Position numbers and translations under genes: made by a program. Positions 59,622-64,000 of a DNA stretch of 64,000 bases are shown here, one piece after another. The DNA is from Citrobacter sp. On2M (GTDB lineage: Bacteria; Pseudomonadota; Gammaproteobacteria; Enterobacterales; Enterobacteriaceae), in NCBI RefSeq assembly GCF_018035235.1, contig NZ_WPCV01000004.1, forward strand, positions 1,116,001 through 1,180,000. Reading direction: 5' to 3'. Numbering within the stretch: position 1 is the stretch's first letter; every line of letters starts with the position of its first letter. The notes beneath the pieces are model-generated. The model was not told where the DNA came from. It worked only from the letters and a program-made list of their open reading frames with translations, and ran no database searches.

Positions 59622-60746
59622 ATGAACAGAAAAGTACTGGCTCTCGTCATTCCTGCCCTGCTGGCTGCAGGCGCAACTCACGCTGCTGAAGTTTATAATA
59701 AAGACGGCAACAAATTAGATCTCTACGGTAAAGTAGATGGTCTGCGTTATTTCTCTGATGACGCCAACAAAGATGGCGATCAGACCTATGTTCGTGGCGG
59801 TTTCAAAGGCGAAACTCAGATCAACGATATGCTCACCGGCTACGGTCAATGGGAATATCAGGTCAATGCCAACACCACTGAAAGCAACCGCAACAACAAC
59901 TTCACACGTCTGGCCTTTGCAGGTCTGAAATTCGGCGACTACGGTTCATTCGATTACGGTCGTAATTATGGCGTACTGTACGACGTAGAAGGCTGGACCG
60001 ATATGCTGCCAGAGTTTGGCGGCGACTCCTACACCTATGCTGATAACTTTATGACTGGCCGTGCTAACGGCGTAGCAACTTATCGTAACACTGACTTCTT
60101 CGGTCTGGTGAACGGCCTGAACTTTGCATTGCAGTATCAGGGTGCGAACGAACAAGCGGGTGATGAACAGGAAGGCACCGGTAACGGCAGCGATCGTAAC
60201 GTTCAGAACTCTAACGGTGATGGCTTCGGTATCTCCTCTACTTACGATCTGGGTATGGGTGTAAGCTTCGGTGCGGCATACTCTACTTCTGACCGTACTA
60301 ACGATCAGGTTAACGCAGGTAAAGCTGGTGGCAACGTTGCCGGCGGGGATACAGCTGACGCGTGGACGACCGGCCTGAAATACGATGCCAACAACATCTA
60401 CCTGGCAACCATGTACTCCGAAACCCGTAACATGACACCGTACGGCGACAGCGGCGTAGCCAATAAAACCCAGAACTTCGAAGTCACTGCACAATACCAG
60501 TTCGACTTCGGTCTGCGTCCGGCTGTATCTTTCCTGATGTCTAAAGGGAAAGACCTGAACGCTACCGACGGTGACAAAGACCTGGTTAAATATGCTGATA
60601 TCGGCGCTACCTACTACTTCAACAAAAACATGTCCACCTATGTTGATTATAAAATCAACCTGCTGGACGAAGATGACAGCTTCTACACTCGTAACAACAT
60701 CTCTACTGATGATGTTGTCGCATTAGGTCTGGTTTACCAGTTCTAA
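59622..60746 (+). CDS. ompN: general porin of the OmpN/OmpC family
   Basis: 374 residues. Sec signal [20 protein letters not shown], cleaved before [15 protein letters not shown]. Sixteen-strand trimeric porin with the loop 3 motif PEFGGD and a C-terminal Phe (GLVYQF) needed for BAM assembly. The gene name follows its position beside ydbK and micC; the sequence alone could also be called OmpC-like. The ompN leader shows no good match to the MicC seed. AAGGA precedes the ATG. Confidence 0.85.
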   Translation: MNRKVLALVIPALLAAGATHAAEVYNKDGNKLDLYGKVDGLRYFSDDANKDGDQTYVRGGFKGETQINDMLTGYGQWEYQVNANTTESNRNNNFTRLAFAGLKFGDYGSFDYGRNYGVLYDVEGWTDMLPEFGGDSYTYADNFMTGRANGVATYRNTDFFGLVNGLNFALQYQGANEQAGDEQEGTGNGSDRNVQNSNGDGFGISSTYDLGMGVSFGAAYSTSDRTNDQVNAGKAGGNVAGGDTADAWTTGLKYDANNIYLATMYSETRNMTPYGDSGVANKTQNFEVTAQYQFDFGLRPAVSFLMSKGKDLNATDGDKDLVKYADIGATYYFNKNMSTYVDYKINLLDEDDSFYTRNNISTDDVVALGLVYQF

Positions 60747-60752
60747 TCCGTC

Positions 60753-60785
60753 AGCCCGCTGGCAACAGCGGGCTATTCTTTCTTT
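60753..60785 (+). terminator. terminator of ompN
   Basis: Nine-base-pair stem AGCCCGCTG / CAGCGGGCT with a short loop, then ATTCTTTCTTT, just past the ompN stop. Confidence 0.85.
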
Positions 60786-60891
60786 GGTAACCAATCTGTT
60801 TTATTCAGATCGAAATATTATATCTATTGTATTAAAACACCTCTTTGATAGATGATATCTTCATTAAGACCTGTAGTAGAGGATACCTGCA

Positions 60892-61104
60892 ATGAATCAT
60901 CATCCTGTAAAATCATCCCGTATTGCATCCGTCGGCTATGACGAATCCTCTCACACGCTGGAAATTCGCTTTCACCAATTGGCTACCCTGCAATATCAGC
61001 ATGTCCCTGCGCGTATTTTTCGTGATTTCCTGAGCGTGGTCTCTAAAGGTCGATTTTACGACGGCGTAATAAGAGGCAAGTTTCCTGAAATCAAAATAAA
61101 GTGA
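60892..61104 (+). CDS. KTSC-domain small protein
   Basis: 70 residues with the KTSC pattern: KSSRIASVGYDESSHTLEI and a C-terminal FYDGVIRGKFPEIKIK. GAGGATA lies before the ATG. KTSC domains are thought to bind nucleic acid or occur near lysyl-tRNA synthetase-like proteins; the role here is unknown. About 80 bases upstream of uspF. Confidence 0.8.
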   Translation: MNHHPVKSSRIASVGYDESSHTLEIRFHQLATLQYQHVPARIFRDFLSVVSKGRFYDGVIRGKFPEIKIK

Positions 61105-61173
61105 TGCCAAAATGTGATCTTTGTCATTGTACATAAAGTGCCATTACGCGGTAAGCTTTAGGTGGATGCTTAA

Positions 61174-61620
<447 letters not shown>

Positions 61621-61628
61621 GCTGTCTG

Positions 61629-61653
61629 GCCCGCACATCGCTGCGGGCTTTTT
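61629..61653 (+). terminator. terminator of uspF
   Basis: Seven-base-pair stem GCCCGCA / TGCGGGC, 6-base loop, five T residues, 9 bases after the stop. Confidence 0.85.
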
Positions 61654-61818
61654 ATTTCTACCACTTATACCTCACGATTCCTGCCCTAAATGTGCTGACA
61701 TTTTTCCCGCTTATCCGTACCATACACGCCACTGTTTTCATATCAGACTTTTTTTGCCGGACTATCCGGCGTGATGCATACTCTTCTGATGCCACACTAT
61801 GAATTGAGCCTCTATTAA

Positions 61819-62754
61819 ATGTCGCAAAATCAAGATATTAGCAAGAAAGAACAATACAACCTGAACAAGTTGCAAAAACGTCTGCGTCGTAACGTGGGCG
61901 AAGCCATTGCCGACTTCAATATGATCGAAGACGGCGATCGCATTATGGTGTGCCTTTCCGGAGGGAAAGACAGCTATACCATGCTGGAGATCCTGCGCAA
62001 TTTGCAGCAAAGTGCCCCAATCAGTTTTTCCTTAGTTGCGGTTAACCTCGATCAGAAACAACCCGGTTTCCCGGAGCACATCCTGCCAGAGTACCTGGAA
62101 CAACTGGGCGTTGAGTATAAGATTGTCGAAGAAAACACTTACGGGATCGTCAAAGATAAAATCCCTGAAGGCAAAACGACCTGCTCACTCTGCTCTCGCC
62201 TGCGTCGCGGTATTCTGTATCGCACGGCAACTGAGTTAGGCGCCACCAAGATCGCGCTCGGGCACCATCGTGACGACATCCTGCAAACGCTGTTTTTAAA
62301 CATGTTCTACGGCGGGAAAATGAAAGGCATGCCGCCGAAGCTGATGAGCGATGACGGTAAGCATATCGTTATTCGTCCACTGGCTTACTGCCGCGAGAAA
62401 GATATCGAGCGCTTCTCCGAAGCGAAGGGTTTCCCGATTATTCCGTGCAACCTGTGCGGCTCACAGCCGAACCTTCAGCGTCAGGTCATTGCCGACATGC
62501 TGCGCGACTGGGACAAACGCTATCCAGGGCGCATTGAAACCATGTTCAGCGCGATGCAGAACGTTGTACCTTCACATCTAAGCGATATCAATCTGTTCGA
62601 TTTTAAAGGCATCAGGCACGGTTCAGAGGTTGTGGACGGTGGTGATTTAGCGTTCGATCGTGAAGAGATCCCGCTGCAGCCTGCGGGCTGGCAACCAGAA
62701 GAAGATGATGCTCAACTGGATGAGTTGCGTCTGAACGTGGTGGAAGTGAAGTAA
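61819..62754 (+). CDS. ttcA: tRNA 2-thiocytidine synthetase
   Basis: 311 residues. PP-loop [10 protein letters not shown] at 47-56, iron-sulfur cysteines in [10 protein letters not shown] (about 122 and 125) and PCNLCGSQ (about 213). Adds sulfur to C32 of certain tRNAs. In E. coli K-12 the Rac prophage is inserted at this gene; here it is uninterrupted. Confidence 0.96.
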   Translation: MSQNQDISKKEQYNLNKLQKRLRRNVGEAIADFNMIEDGDRIMVCLSGGKDSYTMLEILRNLQQSAPISFSLVAVNLDQKQPGFPEHILPEYLEQLGVEYKIVEENTYGIVKDKIPEGKTTCSLCSRLRRGILYRTATELGATKIALGHHRDDILQTLFLNMFYGGKMKGMPPKLMSDDGKHIVIRPLAYCREKDIERFSEAKGFPIIPCNLCGSQPNLQRQVIADMLRDWDKRYPGRIETMFSAMQNVVPSHLSDINLFDFKGIRHGSEVVDGGDLAFDREEIPLQPAGWQPEEDDAQLDELRLNVVEVK

Positions 62755-62763
62755 GTCGAGAAT

Positions 62764-62852
62764 GCCGGATGGCGGCATAAACGTCTCATCCGGCCTACAA
62801 TGTGCATACGCGCCTGTAGGCCTGATGAGCAAAGCGCCACCAGACATTTCAG
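62764..62852. repeat. BIME (paired REP elements) between ttcA and dbpA
   Basis: ATGCCGGATGGCGGC... ATCCGGCCTACA, followed after a short spacer by the inverted counterpart TGTAGGCCTGATGAGC...GCGCCACCAG, a classic BIME between convergent genes. Confidence 0.8.
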
Positions 62853-62859
62853 TGGGCGT

Positions 62860-64000
62860 TTATTTCAATAAACGAACCCGGCAGGTTTTGCCTTTAATTT
62901 TACCATTTTGCAATTGCTTCCATGCCTTATGCGCTACAGTCTGACGAACAGCGACATAAACATGCGCCGGATGAACGGCAATCTTACCGATATCGGCACC
63001 ATCCAGTCCAATATCACCCGTCAGTGCACCCAGAACATCGCCGGGACGCATTTTAGCTTTTTTACCGCCATCAATGCATAACGTCGCCATCTCTGCTTCA
63101 AGAGGCAGAACCGAGACGTTAGCGGGCGCAGGCAGCCAGTTCAGCTTCAGTTGCAGCATTTCTGAAAGAATATTGGCTCGCTGGGCTTCTTCTGGCGCAC
63201 AGAAACTAATCGCCAGACCGCTGTTGCCGGCACGCGCGGTACGTCCGATACGATGGACATGAACTTCCGGATCCCACGCCAGTTCGAAGTTAACCACCAG
63301 CTCGAGTGATTTAATATCCAGGCCACGCGCAGCGACATCGGTGGCAATCAGAACGCGTGCGCTGCCGTTGGCAAAACGCACCAGCGTCTGGTCGCGATCG
63401 CGCTGTTCCAGATCGCCATGCAGTGAAAGAGCACTTTGCCCCGCCGCATTCAGTGCGTCACACACGGCCTGACAGTCTTTTTTGGTGTTGCAAAAAACGA
63501 CACATGAAGCAGGCTGATGCTGGCTGAGCAATTTTTGCAGCAGCGGAATTTTGCCGTGGCTGGAGGTTTCGAAAAACTGCTGCTCAATCGCCGGTAGCGA
63601 ATCAACGGTATCAATTTCAATGGTTAATGGATTTTGTTGCACCCGGCCACTGATGGCGGCAATGGCCTCCGGCCAGGTCGCAGAAAACAGCAAGGTCTGG
63701 CGAGAAGCAGGCGCAAAGCGGATAACATCATCAATCGCATCGCTAAAACCCATATCCAACATACGGTCGGCTTCATCCATGACCAGTGTATTCAAAGCAT
63801 CCAGAGAAACGGTGCCTTTTTGCAGGTGGTCGAGTAAACGCCCCGGCGTGGCGACAATAATATGAGGCGCATGCTGCAGAGAATCACGCTGTGCACCAAA
63901 AGGCTGCCCACCGCACAACGTTAAGATCTTGGTGTTTGGCAGAAAGCGGGCTAAGCGACGCAGCTCACCCGCCACCTGGTCGGCAAGCTCACGCGTCGGA
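62860..64000 (-). CDS. dbpA: ATP-dependent RNA helicase DbpA, 3' part (5' end outside window)
   Basis: About 380 C-terminal residues; the frame is open to the window edge, where motif Ia (PTRELADQVA) begins. Visible are ATPGRLLDHL, VMDEADRML, FSATWP, ATDVAARGLD and HRIGRTARAG, then the C-terminal domain specific for 23S rRNA hairpin 92 (LCIDGGKKAKMRPGDVLGAL). Works in 50S subunit assembly. Confidence 0.95.
   Translation of the reverse strand, partial: PTRELADQVAGELRRLARFLPNTKILTLCGGQPFGAQRDSLQHAPHIIVATPGRLLDHLQKGTVSLDALNTLVMDEADRMLDMGFSDAIDDVIRFAPASRQTLLFSATWPEAIAAISGRVQQNPLTIEIDTVDSLPAIEQQFFETSSHGKIPLLQKLLSQHQPASCVVFCNTKKDCQAVCDALNAAGQSALSLHGDLEQRDRDQTLVRFANGSARVLIATDVAARGLDIKSLELVVNFELAWDPEVHVHRIGRTARAGNSGLAISFCAPEEAQRANILSEMLQLKLNWLPAPANVSVLPLEAEMATLCIDGGKKAKMRPGDVLGALTGDIGLDGADIGKIAVHPAHVYVAVRQTVAHKAWKQLQNGKIKGKTCRVRLLK

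Noticed and set aside
61112-61135. CRP-like TGTGATCTTTGTCATTG upstream of uspF
   Set aside because: Only the left half-site is good; the right half has too few matches to call.

Overview
The window is a chromosomal segment of an enterobacterium, most likely Citrobacter (C. freundii group or a close relative). Gene order follows the E. coli K-12 block from dbpA/ttcA to patD/ortT almost without a break, and the proteins are close to E. coli/Salmonella orthologues. The exact set of additions (srfBC, a cyanide-insensitive-type bd oxidase, Mn-dependent pyrophosphatase, frmRA and umuDC at this locus) is not that of K-12. Genus assignment is inference from gene content recalled from memory; no search was run. 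I see no prophage, insertion sequence, CRISPR array, tRNA or rRNA.

Layout. 1-2.8 kb: end of a srf virulence-associated operon (srfB end, srfC). 2.8-9.2 kb: ortT toxin, tiny yncL, a decayed stretch, then the putrescine/GABA-linked operon ydcSTUV-patD. 9.5-14.5 kb: ydcR (MocR regulator), an orphan frameshifted hicB whose hicA partner is missing, a three-gene bd oxidase operon (cyxA-cyxB-DUF2474), yncJ. 14.5-24.7 kb: rlhA, sutR, ydcO, an AraC regulator divergent from an EamA transporter, ydcL, tehAB, ydcK, rimL, ydcH. 24.8-32 kb: opgD, ydcJ, family II pyrophosphatase, ydcI, trg. 32-39 kb: frmA-frmR, a small AT-rich ORF, umuDC with a LexA box, cybB, aldA, ydcF. 39-43.8 kb: hrpA, azoR. 43.8-53 kb: a nine-gene co-directional lipid cluster. 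53-64 kb: ldhA, hslJ, ydbJ, ydbK, micC sRNA, ompN, a KTSC protein, uspF, ttcA, and the 3' part of dbpA.

The most interesting part is 44.1-53.0 kb on the minus strand: ydbH-ynbE-ydbL (AsmA-like intermembrane bridge, its outer-membrane lipoprotein partner and a periplasmic modulator) followed after 109 bp by ynbA-ynbB-(PlsC-like acyltransferase)-ynbC-ynbD-(membrane protein). The second half encodes an acyltransferase, a CDP-diacylglycerol synthase, a CDP-alcohol phosphatidyltransferase with a non-canonical metal-binding motif, a hydrolase-methyltransferase fusion and a PAP2-dual-specificity phosphatase fusion. Read together this looks like a pathway for making a specialised phospholipid or glycolipid, next to machinery that carries lipids to the outer membrane. 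In E. coli K-12, as I recall, the fea/tyn/paa block separates the two halves and the PlsC-like gene is absent; here they are contiguous.

Other points worth a second look are a Trg receptor that ends in the NWETF methylation tether, hicB broken at codon 2 and flanked by palindromes, a degenerate P-loop in SrfC, and frmRA without frmB.
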